Source of the DNA: Wurfbainia villosa
Taxonomy: Eukaryota > Streptophyta > Magnoliopsida > Zingiberales > Zingiberaceae
Reading direction: 5' to 3'
NCBI GenBank assembly: GCA_025175895.1
Contig: CM046003.1
Location: 94,501,172 to 94,565,171, forward strand
DNA: 64,000 bases
Below are positions 1-11,116 of this stretch, piece by piece. Positions within the stretch are counted from its first letter, which is position 1. Each line of letters begins with the position of its first letter. The notes beneath the pieces are model-generated. The model was not told where the DNA came from and searched no databases. It saw only the letters and a program-made list of their open reading frames with translations. The position numbers and the translations under genes were made by a program.

Positions 1-66
1 AAGCAATATCAGTATATGCTGACACATAGGGACGTATAGTAAAGAGGAGAAAGAGATAGTAGATAC

Positions 67-1369
67 CTCAGCCAGCAATTTGCTCACTTGTTCACAAGGG
101 CCTTGTACGCCCGATTGATTGAAGAATTTTACCTCTGAAGGATGACGAATCTTCAGCAAGGACCCCAATGTGGCCTTCGGGGGAATGGGAAGGGGAAGAT
201 CCTCTCATTCGGAGGGAAGTGTGGGTTTGACGTGCTGAAGAGGGGTAGGAGAAGCAAGTGTGTCGGAGGGGATATGAGCAGAAAGGGACTTGGTATGAGA
301 AGGTAAGGGCGAATTATGTGTAGAAGGGGATGAATTGGGAGAATGGGAGGGAGAGTCCCCTCCTTGAGGAGATGAAGAGGGGACGGATAAGTATGCCTCT
401 CTCCTCAAATGGTTAGAGATCGCGAACCGCCGATCTGAAGAAGAGGGGGAAGAGCGATGAACCTGGGGGCTCCTTCTTAGCAAGAGCCGCAGCTTTCTTC
501 CGAGGAGATGAAGGAGTCACACCGACATTTATTCTCTCTGGTCTGAGGCCTTCTTCTTCTTGGCAGCCTCAATCGCCTCTCCTTCTACCAAAGCTTCCTG
601 CATTAGATTATCTGCAAAATGTATTGGTGAGAAAGATGAATAATGTAGGAAGAAAATTATATTGCAAGGTAAGTATCATCCTACCTACAGCAACTGAGGT
701 CGTCGAAGGTAAAGGGGATAGTCCAAAGTGGCTTAAAAGGTGAGTCTTTATCAGATGATTTGAACAGTAGTGTGACTCTCTTAATATTCTATAAACTTTT
801 GGGAAAGGACATTTGGTCCTCATTTCCCGGAAGGAAGGCAGCTCGGGAAGGTCTACCTTCCAGGTATCGGAATAAGGTAAAGATGTTGGAAGTTGTACAA
901 AAAAGTATAATTCTTCCCATCCCTTATGGGAAGTAGACAGGTTCACTAGGAATTGACAGTCTGGGCGGTTAGATAGATAAAAAAGACCTGCCTTGGAAGA
1001 TTTCAATTGGAAAAAGCAATGGAATATTTCAGGGGTTAAAGAGAGGTTTAGGTGTTGAAACACTATATAGGCTCCCGACATAATCCGAAAGGAATTGGGG
1101 GTGAATTGGTTCAGGGGTAGTCCATAGAAGTCTAAAATGTCTAAATAGATAGCAGGTGCTGGTAGGGACAGGCCGTTAAGAAACTGTTCAAAGAAGAAGC
1201 AAGTCAGACAAGGAGGAGGACGATTGGGTCGGTGCATCTTGGTCGTAAAGCAGCATTTTAAGGAAGGGTCTATAAACCTGTCCTTAAGATTACAGAAATA
1301 TTGGTCGCGGTATAGTTGGGTTATCATATGCTCATACCACGCAGGGGAAGGGATGGTCTTAGGGGTCAT
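67..1369 (-). pseudogene. Decayed plant gypsy-type transposase-domain (PF04195-like) gene
   Basis: The minus strand encodes a protein resembling the plant 'putative gypsy type transposon' domain. The match is the segment with LNQFTPNSFR, a FFQLK step and KGWEELYFFVQ, followed by a Trp-containing tail. This domain occurs in retroelement-derived genes of unknown function. The likely start is the Met at 1369 (MTPKTIPSP), because the upstream 79 residues lie in a leader just below a TATA box. After about 230 residues a GT-AG intron candidate (612 to 684 or 688) would join the next coding stretch. That stretch is Lys-, Ser- and Pro-rich and continues to a possible donor at 66/67. It is broken by a frameshift near 553 and an in-frame TGA near 211 that could derive from CGA. 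Seen: reading frames and motifs. Inferred: intron and decay. Function unknown. Confidence 0.55.
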
Positions 1370-1537
1370 AGGTATAAAGCAGGACAGAGCACTTACTTGG
1401 AGGGTTAGAAGAATAACGTATAAGGAGGAGAGGGGTGGGTCGCTGGAACGCCGTCGGTGAAAATTGCAGGAGAGAAGAAGTTGAAGGGACGGTATTGTTG
1501 GGCACACTAAGTAATACCTAAAAGAAAAAGGCGGAGG

Positions 1538-1545
1538 TTTATATA
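1538..1545 (-). promoter_or_regulatory. TATA box of the PF04195-like gene
   Basis: The minus strand reads TATATAAA here, about 170 bp upstream of the preferred Met at 1369, in an AT-rich pocket within otherwise mixed sequence. Position and sequence fit a plant core promoter. The transcription start would be near 1505-1515 if spacing is typical. Confidence 0.45.
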
Positions 1546-1936
1546 GGGTTTTTGTGACGATTCGATTATAGGAGAGAAAAAGGAGAAGCGAGGCCCATGG
1601 GCCCATTAGGCCGCCTCAAGTATATGCGAAAAAGCTTTAAGAAAGGAGTAAATTTGAATTAATAAAGCCAAGGATAGGGTAGGAACCTTATATAGTTAGA
1701 AAGTCAAGCTTATAACTTCGCTTGACTATTTTTTGGGGTTGACTAATGATACCGCCATTACCTCTTCTTTATGAAGAGCTCATAGGCAAGGCGCTACCCG
1801 AACCAATTAGAGGGTTCAGTGGAAGAAAAAGAGAGGAACGGGTCGGGCGCAAGCGCCTGAAATAATTGGTACGGGAAAGTTAGTGAGGGTAATCGATATA
1901 GCAAGGCGAAGAAGTATTTCGTTGGGAAATAGGCCA

Positions 1937-2103
1937 GAATCGGTTCAGCCACATAAGCCTAAAGGCAAACGGAGCGGATAAGAATCGGTTCGGCCAAATA
2001 AGCCTAGAAGGCAAACGGGGCGGATAAGAATCGGTTCGGCCAGATAAGCCTAGAAGACAAACGGGACGGATAAGAATCGGTCCGGCCAAATGAGCCTTAA
2101 GGC
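1937..2103. repeat. 46-bp tandem repeat, about 3.7 copies
   Basis: Units start at 1937, 1982, 2028 and 2074, giving periods of 45, 46 and 46 bp. Each begins gaatcggttcggcc and ends with a gcggataa-like stretch. Units differ by a few substitutions and the last is cut after 30 bp. The array sits about 400 bp upstream of the minus-strand TATA box, where many plant LTRs carry enhancer-like repeats. The apparent protein encoded across it is a by-product of the repeat. Confidence 0.85.
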
Positions 2104-3300
2104 TATACTACCCGTGGGCTATAAACCTAAGTTAGTTTCGCCAGAAGTAGATGGTTGAGGGGGACAGGCTAACCTAGTTCACTGAAATATGGATGAGGAG
2201 GTGGTATGTAACAGAAAAGAGAGGTCCCCACATAATATTCCGAGGAGCCTTCGCCCCTCGTACATGTAACAGAATTATTCTCCAGGTGGACGTGGTGGTC
2301 ACGTGTACGATGGGGACTACCCACGAGATAGTGATGGATCAGAGAAGGAGGATAAAAGGCAAGAGGAGGAGAGAAGGAAGGGGATCCGCAATCATTCCAT
2401 CACACACGAAACGAAGACGCAGGAGGAGAAGGAGGAGAGTTGTCATCACTTCACCGGAGAAGAAGAGCAGCGACCCTAATCTTGAGTCGCACGTACTATT
2501 TCTTGTATTTGTAACTAAACTGTAAGAGGTTTTCTCCTCCACCTCGGGAAGTTTTCTTTCCGTAAAGGAGGACATTCATAGTGGAAAGTGCTTGGGCATT
2601 GTCCCCGGTGAGAGAGCTCACCTCCGTGGAGTAGGAATACTCATTCCGAACCACGTTATATCTTGTGTTCCCGTTTCCGCTGTTTGTGTGGGTTTTGCGC
2701 TTACTGACTTCGTCTTTTACATCCTTTTACTGTTGCGGCCTGTGAGAACCCCCCCCAAGGTTCTCTTCGTGCCTTCGTCACATCGAAAGGGGGTTGAAGG
2801 CGAATTTTCCTCGCCGCATCCAGGGGTAATCGACTTCAAACAAAAGGAGAGAACAAAACTTGCTGGTCACATGACTACTCTTGCCTTCTAGAAATGGTTG
2901 AATTAAGAGTAATCCAGTTGTCAACTACGGAAGAGGGATGGCTAAGTCTCTGAGAATGGTGGAGGCGACTCGTGGAATGGTAGCAATTGAGAAGTAATGG
3001 ACTAAAATTTATGAGTGCGATGCAATCAAAAGGGAGGTAGGTTGATTCTCAAAGCTCCGTGCTGAAGTGACAGTGGTTCCACATCATAATTGAAGGAGTA
3101 AAGAAAGGTTAGGGATTTAGTTAGAACGTTTATAAAATGGTCCTCTAATTTTTGGAAATCATAACTGGATACCCGACTTATTATAGGTGTAAATAGGGGA
3201 AGGGATCTCCCCCTCCCTTTCACAGCCTTAATAAATGCACTCGTTGAAGAACTGACCTTATACATTCACGCGAACAATCAGCCGTAGTCAAGTAACTACA
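2104..3300. other. No gene seen; probable retroelement leader or LTR debris
   Basis: No supported coding region. The plus strand around 2650-2720 (ccacgttatatcttgtg followed by a C/T-rich stretch) resembles the U5 end of plant LTRs, and a run of nine or so C residues lies near 2750. No paired LTR, primer-binding site or target duplication was found, so the class is uncertain. Confidence 0.3.
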
Positions 3301-3639
3301 GAAGACATTCTATCTTCTTGGTAAACTCAAAAATGAAAAATGGTAGATTTATATACTGATAACTAACTTGTCCATCGACCATGCAAGATGTCCCAACTCA
3401 AAAGGAACCTTTCTCGTGGAGCCAACAGTCGCAACATTTTTTCTGCAGCTCCTGCAAGGAATCTACAACTTGCACCTAAAAATTCTAACTTAAACGTTCA
3501 CGACTTTGCAGTCCTAGGCAAGGGTGTCCTGCCTTGAGCAACCCCCCCTGGGAGGTGCGTGTGGGACATCCGGACAGGAAGAAAGTTTGATGGACAAAAA
3601 TAAAATAAAAAGGACTCCTTCAATTATCAGAATCATTAT

Positions 3640-4016
3640 TTAAAAGGTTAAAACAGTGCCTAAATAAATTACATTTGCAGGCAGAGAGGAGCGGGAGAGT
3701 TCGCTGTGATCCAAAAGCGTCCTGGGAAAGTGTCCATGCATGAGGCATGCATGGGACATGGATACCGATGCCTGTAACCCTGAGGACACACTGCGCTCAG
3801 CTTTTGTTTTCTGGACACGAAAATGACTCCTCAGCGGTGTGCTGTCACCGTCTTTGGGACCTTGTTCCAACTTATTAAGCCACTCCGGGCAGCTTCTTTC
3901 AATTACGTGCCAAACTGTCGATCGCCATCTTGCCAATGCAGCAACGCCCCTGGCCTTGCTGACCTGCCCTCGCCAACCTGTCCGCCACCACTGACCGAAG
4001 GCAGATAAGAAACTGC
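3640..4016 (-). other. Possible terminal exon, unrecognised
   Basis: A GC-richer island on the minus strand preceded by a plausible acceptor (pyrimidine-rich sequence then TTGCAG, ending near 4017). An open frame of about 125 codons runs through it without recognisable domains. It could be a 3'-UTR exon of the GRAS transcript, an exon of an unseen gene, or non-genic. There is no homology I can name. Confidence 0.2.
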
Positions 4017-5149
4017 AACACACGAAATTGCTCAAAACTATTCTTAGTCAATCATCTAGCAATGGAGGACGAGGAGGGGCACAAACGGTTCTTCTCCTTC
4101 ACAATCAAAGAATGGGGCATGGGCCTGCCATGTGAACTGGCAAAGAGAACCTGTGAGAGATCAACAAGGAAAGTGACAATTTAGCCATGAATGATCTCTC
4201 CGTGTTTCGATTAGGCGACATTACATTTCCCTGACAAGCATGCACTCAATTTGTCAATTCACCTGAAATGGACAAAGGCACTGATGAACATTGGAACTAC
4301 TAAGTGATGATAGTTGCTTCGACTCAAGGATTTCATTTGAATTTGAGTATATTTTTGCACCATTAATCGCTGTAGCAGCTGCAGGACGATTGACAATTCC
4401 ACTTAGTTTCAGCCACCGCAAAGTTAATGAATTCGACGTTCGAGCATGGAGCGAAAAGTTCTTAAATGGTCAACCAAATGTCCATGGAAGCCCTCATCTT
4501 AGCGATCATCCTGTTGTAAGCTGAAAGTGAAGTTTTTTGCTTCTCTTTTGGCCTGAAAAGTAAACAGGAGATGCAACCATGTGAAACAAAAAGAACATAT
4601 TTTTATATATGACGAAATTTTGGCCAAATAAAAATAGCACAAAAGGCAGCAATAATTTGATGAGAATGCGACAATGCCACGAGCTGTCAAAATCAACTCA
4701 CACGGGCTTCCTGTAGCTCACTGAAAGCTAAAAGGGACAAGTAAATTTGCAACAGATCATAACTTGCATTCACATGTACAACTCTACAGAAAAATTTTCT
4801 TTGCACATGTCAATGATAATCAGTTGCTTCCAATAGTTGCACCAATCATTAAAAACAAAAAAAAACAAGAAGAAAAGTTTGGTGTATAAAGAACATAAGC
4901 AGATTGCCTAAAACAAAATCTATTTGGACTTCATTCTGTAAATAACAGTGATGGCATTCTCCCTTTTTATAAGATTGTCAAATACCCTGGTAATCAGTAA
5001 GCATGTAAAAAAAATATGTATATAAGTCCAAAATGCAGGGAAAAAAGTTTAAATGATATGAACATGTTCAAAGATGATCAACACAATGGACTCATTAGGG
5101 AGACTAATCAATCTGACAAAGGAATCTAACCATTTCGAAGCTGCACACA

Positions 5150-5172
5150 TTATATATACACACACACACACC
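5150..5172. repeat. TA/CA microsatellite
   Basis: Short run of alternating tatata followed by cacacacacacac in the AT-rich flank. Simple repeat only. Confidence 0.8.
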
Positions 5173-6439
5173 GACGGTGTAAAAGGAGATTACATTGTCT
5201 CAAGTTTTGCTGCTAGTAATCTGTCTACCGCCACTGCATGGCTTGACCCCTTTTGATGAAGTGGCAGAAATAGTTAAATTGAGTTGGTTGCCAAGACTTC
5301 TAACTTGATATCCATAATGACCTTTTTTGAGAGTTCGTAGCTTATCCCTGAAAGTCAACTTCAAATGGTTATGAAGCTTGCTTGTTTGATGATCTCACTA
5401 AAAAGCTAGCGTTGGTTGTTCTTTTAATAGTGTAACCATTATCAAGCAAAGCAATCACCTTCCACTTACTTGAATTCGTCTTGTATCCTCCCGTGATTTT
5501 TATCAGATATCGACATTTAAATGCTGATACTATGGATGAACTATATGTTTATTAATCAATAAATCACCAGTAAAATCTTTAAAAGCAGATTAGACAAACA
5601 TTTAGATCTACAAGCCTGACAGATACCCATACTTTGGTAGACTACTTTTATTGCTTGTGATTCTGACCATAACAATCATGCATCATTAAAAATAAAACTT
5701 GTTATGTTTTATGGACAATAATTAAAAGAAACATAAAGATTTTAACTAGATGTCTGAATCTGATGTTGGACAGAATTTAACCAAATCTTGCATTTCAGCC
5801 AGTCAAACTATTAGCTAAAACAGTAGCAGATAACTTTAGGATACAAAAACAAACAAAAAACAGGAATCATGAATTGGTACCTAATCTTGATAGCTCGAAG
5901 AGTTTGTCTTTCATGTAAGAATGCATGTTGATTAAAACTGCTATCGAATTTCCTATTAATACACTAGCTGGACTCTATGCCAGAATATTAATCTGATAAG
6001 TTTGCTCAAGTCATTTAACACTCAATTTAAATTCAAGAACATCAAAATTCTGATTGAATCCTATGCATACATAAAGTATACAGCAGATAACCTAGAAGCA
6101 AGTCCAACTGTAATTATATTATCAGCACAAACAAAAGAACAAGGATAATAGTAAGGCCATGATCAGCCGAAAGCTCGTTGACATCACAGAAATAAACACA
6201 TGCAACTCTAACAGGTATCCGATGTTCCAATGTCATTTTGCTTGAAACAAATAGAACATAAACAAGGTGATATAATCCGCAAGACAACACTAAGACAATA
6301 ATGGTGCTTACCATTATAGAGGATTAAGTTATGAAAGCATCTAAACCAAAAGTGAATTACCTAAATTGCCAACTTTAGCTACAGATATTCAAGAATCAGG
6401 ACACAAGGATTACATGACTGTAACCGGGTAGCTCTAATT

Positions 6440-8698
6440 TCAGCACCTCCAAGCTGACACTGAGACAAGCTCCTTGCGCTGCCAGTAGAGGTAAAGTGTA
6501 GCCTGACGCTTCTCCACATGAAACCCTCTCACCTGCACTCTCTTTAAAAGGCAGTCAGCCTGTGTCTCCATGAAACTGCTGAGTTGAATAGGGATAAAAC
6601 CAGAGGTAGTAAAGAGTGTCCTCCAGGGAAGTATCTTAACAGGAGCAAGATATCGCCCGAGAACAGAACTTTCTATCCTTGGTTGAAGCAGAAATTTCTC
6701 AATTTTGGCTGTCATATCTTGGTTAGTCCCAGATGCATCGATCGAATCCATAAGCACCATGGAGGACTGAAAAGCATGTAGGAAATGCTGCAAGAATGGC
6801 AAGTCACTCCAATCCCAACCTTGGTCAACCGAGACAACAACCTTTGGGGAGAGCTGCTTGACAAGGCGGAGAATGGATGGTAAAGGATGGTTCCCAGAAC
6901 CTATAGGGAGGTTTACAGCAACAGCTTCACCTCCAGTTACATGGAGCTCCACGGTATCAAATGATTCCAGGCTATGGAAGCGTAATTCAAAGGGAATATT
7001 AAGGTCACTTGCAAAATGGGCCAGATTGTCCCGAACGAGGTGGAGCTCCAGATTGTCCTGAGCATAATTAGACACGAGCACTGTCATTTTCAGCATTCGC
7101 ACTGGATTTGCAGAAGAGAGGCGTCGCTGTGCTAGCTCCTGCATGAAGGAAGACCATTGTCCGCCAACTCCAATGTCGAAGTCTACGATGTGGATGCGGT
7201 CAGAGCTACAAAGCTCTTCCAAGAGCGCTTGAATGCATGTAAAGTTGGAGAATTGGACGATGGGAGAGACCTCAGAGAATGTCTTGTAGGCACTGAGCTT
7301 GTGCAAAATGTCAAATTGCATCGACAATGGGCTCTGCTGATGATGGGTGGATACACTGCAAGAGATATCAGGGATAGGCCCATTACAGAGTATGTGTTGC
7401 AGTGCCTCCTTGAAGTAAAAGACCGAGCGGATAAGGGGCTTCCCTGATGGGAAAGGGAGCTGGTGATTGAGCCGCGCCAATATCCCATGCGCGCCAACGA
7501 AATTCCTAGCCTCGACCATCTTTGCAGCTTCGATAAGCAGGTCGACCAATGCTTGTTGTAGCTGCTGTTGCTGCTGCGCCACTACAGGCGTTGGCGCATC
7601 ATCACCGGAAATTGACAATTCGGGTTTCACCGACCTTTGTTGGAGCGGAGGCAGAGAAAATCCCGGATTTTGCTGTTGCTGCTCGAATTGCTGCCTAGAG
7701 AAGAGGTCCGAGCTACCGCCAGATGCAAGAAAAGGGAGCTTCGGTTGTGTAGGGATGAGGTGAGACAGTTGCTGCTTCTCTGCCTGCCCTACTCTGAGAA
7801 AGAAGGACGGATTCGGGGCGGCGGATTGCCGATTTAAGAGAAAGCTTGAGCCAAATAGCTGCAGCTTATCCTCCAAAGGGTCCGATAAGTATATGCCTGG
7901 TGGTAAAGAGAACAGCGAGGCGAAGTTGCCCGCCGGTGGAAGAGGCGGCGAGATTAGCTGACTATCGTTTGTAGGGAAAATGGGGGTCTCTTTGATGCCG
8001 GTGCCGGTGGACGGCGGTGATACCCAGCTGTTACTACTCGAGAATGGAAAGCAACCACCAACAGTGTTCGATGCGACAAAAGTACCCACGTCTTCAATAC
8101 TTCCGTTGCCTGGGTCGAGAATCCCCGATCCTAAGCCGCCATTATTTACATCGAAATCCGGCGGACTATGAGTGAAGAGATGCTGCTTAAGACGGGCTGA
8201 GGTAGGGTGGTCGGCATCGCCCATGATCCAACCGAGAAAAGTCTGCTCGCGGACCGGGGAGATGGCGGAATCCTCGGAGAGCATCGTCTCCCAGTCGTCG
8301 ACTCCAAGGCCGCATTTTGCACCACTCGCGTTGAAGCCTGCGTCAAGGCCGGCCGGTACCGGGTGCAGCTCGGCCGCCCACTCCTCCTTCCAGCCTGCAC
8401 CGCCGCCCTCCCCAGCAGCGGACTCGGAGAGGACCGACTTGTTGGCAGGATGTCCAGAGACCGCCGCCACTCCGGCGTTGTCAGATGAACCTGAGCGGCC
8501 CAGGGAAGAAGACAGTGTGACTGTGGAGGTGGGAGGACTGGGGCTTCTGTGATCAAGCACCGATCTCGGTTCCACTCCCTCTTGGATCCCTAGCTTTGAC
8601 CCGTTATTCACCGAGAAAAAAGCTTGCTTAGCCTCTAATCCACTTTCAGCGGCTTCTGAGCCCCCTTTCCTCCGGCCATGAAAGGGAAATGCCCTCAT
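6440..8698 (-). CDS. GRAS transcription factor, HAM / Scarecrow-like 6-22-27 group, miR171 target
   Basis: A 752-residue intact, intronless protein. HAM-type GRAS proteins are nuclear transcriptional regulators that keep shoot and root meristems undifferentiated and partner with WUSCHEL-type homeodomain proteins. The N-terminus (MRAFPFHGRRKGG) is the start typical of this group. Residues 15-370 are low-complexity and variable, with poly-Gln near 340 and 375. The GRAS domain starts near residue 380 with the first Leu-rich region (QQALVDLLIEAAKMVEARNF). The VHIID block IHIVDFDIGVGGQW lies near residue 500, and the C-terminus has the PFYRE/SAW segment ending SAWRC. Length and domain order are normal for the group. 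The start at 8698 is the first Met in this frame that gives the family N-terminus. It is the only clearly functional host gene in the window. Regulation by miR171 is shown by a perfect site inside the coding sequence. Confidence 0.96.
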   Translation of the reverse strand: MRAFPFHGRRKGGSEAAESGLEAKQAFFSVNNGSKLGIQEGVEPRSVLDHRSPSPPTSTVTLSSSLGRSGSSDNAGVAAVSGHPANKSVLSESAAGEGGGAGWKEEWAAELHPVPAGLDAGFNASGAKCGLGVDDWETMLSEDSAISPVREQTFLGWIMGDADHPTSARLKQHLFTHSPPDFDVNNGGLGSGILDPGNGSIEDVGTFVASNTVGGCFPFSSSNSWVSPPSTGTGIKETPIFPTNDSQLISPPLPPAGNFASLFSLPPGIYLSDPLEDKLQLFGSSFLLNRQSAAPNPSFFLRVGQAEKQQLSHLIPTQPKLPFLASGGSSDLFSRQQFEQQQQNPGFSLPPLQQRSVKPELSISGDDAPTPVVAQQQQQLQQALVDLLIEAAKMVEARNFVGAHGILARLNHQLPFPSGKPLIRSVFYFKEALQHILCNGPIPDISCSVSTHHQQSPLSMQFDILHKLSAYKTFSEVSPIVQFSNFTCIQALLEELCSSDRIHIVDFDIGVGGQWSSFMQELAQRRLSSANPVRMLKMTVLVSNYAQDNLELHLVRDNLAHFASDLNIPFELRFHSLESFDTVELHVTGGEAVAVNLPIGSGNHPLPSILRLVKQLSPKVVVSVDQGWDWSDLPFLQHFLHAFQSSMVLMDSIDASGTNQDMTAKIEKFLLQPRIESSVLGRYLAPVKILPWRTLFTTSGFIPIQLSSFMETQADCLLKRVQVRGFHVEKRQATLYLYWQRKELVSVSAWRC
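7464..7484 (-). promoter_or_regulatory. miR171 cleavage site in the GRAS mRNA
   Basis: The plus strand reads the canonical miR171 sequence, beginning TGATTGAGCCGCGCC and ending AATATC, with no mismatch over 21 nt. The minus-strand mRNA is therefore perfectly complementary. The site encodes ILARLNH, at the first Leu-rich region of the GRAS domain (about residues 405-411), as in known HAM/SCL6 targets. Cleavage is expected about ten bases from the 5' end of the miRNA. Confidence 0.97.
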
Positions 8699-8909
8699 CT
8701 AAGGCCACTTCATTAGAGAAACCAAATCTGTATCTTCTCTCACGTCTCAATTTAACAGAGAAGAAATAATCAAAGAGCTGAAGCAGGTTTCTCGTACTCG
8801 AAGCTATCTCCGCTCTTCGTTTCATACGGGCCATGGGAACTCCTTGCTCCTGCTCTCTCTTTCTCCATTCTTCACCAATTTCTTCCGCCTCTCTCTCTCT
8901 CTCTCTCAC
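8646..8909 (-). other. Upstream ORF overlapping the GRAS start
   Basis: An 87-codon frame begins at an ATG at 8909 in the presumed 5' leader and runs past the GRAS ATG (8698) in another frame, ending at 8646. Its peptide is low-complexity (MREREREAEE), reflecting the GA repeat. If retained in the mature leader it would reduce GRAS initiation. A leader intron could remove it. A translated product is not supported. Confidence 0.35.
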
Positions 8910-8996
8910 TCTCTCAAGTACTTTGGTTGTAGGCTACGAGAGAGTGGAAGAGGAAGTAGGAAGGAGCTTTTACCTCTGCCTCTCTCTCTCTCTCTC
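8889..8996. repeat. CT/GA microsatellites in the GRAS 5' leader
   Basis: Two CT runs (about 8889-8908 and 8979-8996) read as GA repeats on the GRAS sense strand. GA-rich 5' leaders and GAGA-like promoter elements are common in plant regulatory genes. The transcription start is not determined. Confidence 0.75.
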
Positions 8997-9050
8997 ACCC
9001 TCCGCTTCGCAAAATATAAATTTAAGGGCAGGGTTAGAGTAGACCTCTGA

Positions 9051-9938
9051 ACGAACATTTTACTTCGAATTTAATACTTAAATTATTTTTTAAAAAAACA
9101 AAATACAATTTTAAAATAAATAAAAGAAGTGCATAATATAATATTTTAGAAGATAATTAAAAAATAATAATTAATTATAAAGTTAATTATATTTTATATT
9201 GTTCTTGCATAGCAGAACCATTAACCTACTCTTGCTTTGTTTATTCGATTATATTCTTTTAATATTTTATTATTTTCTCATAATTCCTTTTTTATGCTCT
9301 TACGTTATATTTTTTTATTTTATATAAAAATCAGTATATATTATATAGAAAACGAAGGACCGGCAATCCATCTGTTATAAAAATGGTATATATAAAATAC
9401 ACGTCCTCTTTTTGCGGGGTGCAGCAGTCAAATTCTTACGGAAGGAATCTAGTGATTAGTGTATATAATATTATATTATAAGATAATAGATCAATAGGGT
9501 GTCGTCCCTCCATACATTAATTATTAGTCTCAAAAATTAAAAATCTATTATGATTTATCTTCCTTACGATAATCCGAAAACAAATTGATAGAGATCGTTA
9601 GATTGACAGATTCCAATCTTATGTATTATAGGGTGCAACAGTCAAACATTCAAAAATAAATAAATCAAAATTTAAAAGAACGATTTATTTTAAAAATCTG
9701 AGCGTATATAAATTATGTTTTAAATTTATTCAAAGGCAAATTAAAAAATCATCTATTTTCAAAATTAATCCGATAAAACTCAATAAATATATATATATAA
9801 ATTTTGATCCAAGCGTCTAAATTGAACGCTCATTTTGGACACCTCTCATGAACAGTGTTTTTATTGTGCTGCATATTGAAAACATTATTCTTGGCACTCA
9901 GTAGTCCAAAATGGGTGCTCATTTTAGGCGCTCAGGCT
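9051..9938. other. AT-rich upstream region of the GRAS gene; nothing coding
   Basis: Very AT-rich, with no gene. It presumably holds the GRAS promoter and distal flank. A short motif, ggtgca-cagtcaaa, appears twice (near 9418 and 9629), suggesting small decayed repeats. The copia fragment begins abruptly at about 9939. Confidence 0.5.
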
Positions 9939-10176
9939 AATTTATTATGATAATAGTGGTGTAGTTACAAACTCGAAGGAACCACGAGCCCATAAGACAA
10001 GTAAACACATAGAGCGCAAGTACCACCTGATACGAGAAATCGTAAAGCGAGGAGAAGTTGTTGTGGCCAAGATTTCATCAGAGGATAACCTGGCAGATCC
10101 TTTCACTAAGGCCCTTCCAGGGAGAGCTTTTGATAGGTATGTGGAGTGAATGGGAATCAAATGTATGGCAGTATGA
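9939..10176 (+). pseudogene. RNase H tail of a second A-family copia copy
   Basis: Codes for the last about 78 residues of a copia RNase H (YYDNSG, HLIREIVKRGE, DPFTKALPGRAFDR). It closely matches 35791-36028, the end of element A. It has a premature TGA after FDRYVE. It is followed by a purine tract and the left A LTR, so this is the 3' end of an upstream tandem copy whose remainder is missing. The left breakpoint is at about 9939, where homology to the other copy starts. Confidence 0.85.
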
Positions 10177-10198
10177 GGACAACGTAGTTTTTTAGTAT

Positions 10199-10209
10199 AA
10201 GTGGCAGAT
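10199..10209 (+). other. Polypurine tract of the truncated upstream A copy
   Basis: aagtggcagat directly precedes the left LTR. It differs from the intact tract at 36051-36061 (aagtgggagat) by one G-to-C change. Confidence 0.7.
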
Positions 10210-11116
10210 TGTTGGGATGTATACTGAAAAGTCTATCTTTTGTATGAACATCTTTATTTTTGAAATAAGAATCACATGATCATTATTTGCATATTTATGG
10301 TTATGCATATTGTCTAATACATTACATTGTAGATAACATGGTATATAGTGTCACACGGGAGATCATGTTATCAGTTCCTTGTAAAGTATAAGTAAAGGCT
10401 CACAATCTAGATGGTTATGGACAAACCATTGGAATGGTTGTAGTGTGATTTGGTATTGGTTTGTCTTGGCCATTGAATTACACTAGAACACTTTGTGTAT
10501 ATTGAGCATGACCGACTTAGAGGTGATTCGATTTATTGTTGACTACATAATCAAATCGGACCTCAGATATTATGTTGTGCATACTCTTAATCCCGATATA
10601 ATAACGGGCACATATACTTAGTATTCATTTCTTTGATTTACCAATGGGCGAGATTTATAGAGTAAATCGATAAGCTTGGTAAGTTGGGAAATGATATTAT
10701 TTATATAGTGTGTCGTTGATTATAGGAGGAAATCGTGTCCTATATATTAGGATGATGATGTCCTCTTGAGGAGCTCATAAGGTTCATCATGTAAACCCTG
10801 CAGATGGACTTGGTCCGGCATGATGATAAGGTTGAGTGGTACTACTCATGGAGTTAGATGTTGATTAATTAATTGTCAGAAAATTAATTAATCGACGGAT
10901 ATTCGAGATCTTAAACACGGGGAGATATATGTACAAATAATATATAGAGCCCATATTAACTTATAGGGGTTGGTGAGGTAGATCAATGATAATCCTCTAG
11001 TGAAATGGATTATCATTAATAGATCGAACTTTATGTGGGCTTGATCCATTGGGTGGCCAAGATCCAACTCCTCCTCATGGTCCCTTTCGTAGCCTATTAA
11101 AACTCTCATGAAGCCT

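Larger units (their letters stand above)
3301..6439. other. Intergenic region downstream of the GRAS gene
   Basis: AT-rich sequence with no open frame I recognise. Most of it is probably intergenic or 3'-flanking sequence of the minus-strand GRAS gene. A more GC-rich block at 3640-4016 and a short TA/CA microsatellite at 5150-5172 are listed separately. Several GT donor-like sites on the minus strand (for example near 6308) leave open a spliced 3' UTR. Confidence 0.5.

Noticed and set aside
3640..4035. 131-codon minus-strand frame as a real protein gene
   Set aside because: No recognisable domain, an acceptor-like site inside its start, and a UTR-like tail. Kept only as a possible exon.
9945..10160. 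Minus-strand frame at the A RNase H tail
   Set aside because: Shadow of the plus-strand RNase H coding sequence.
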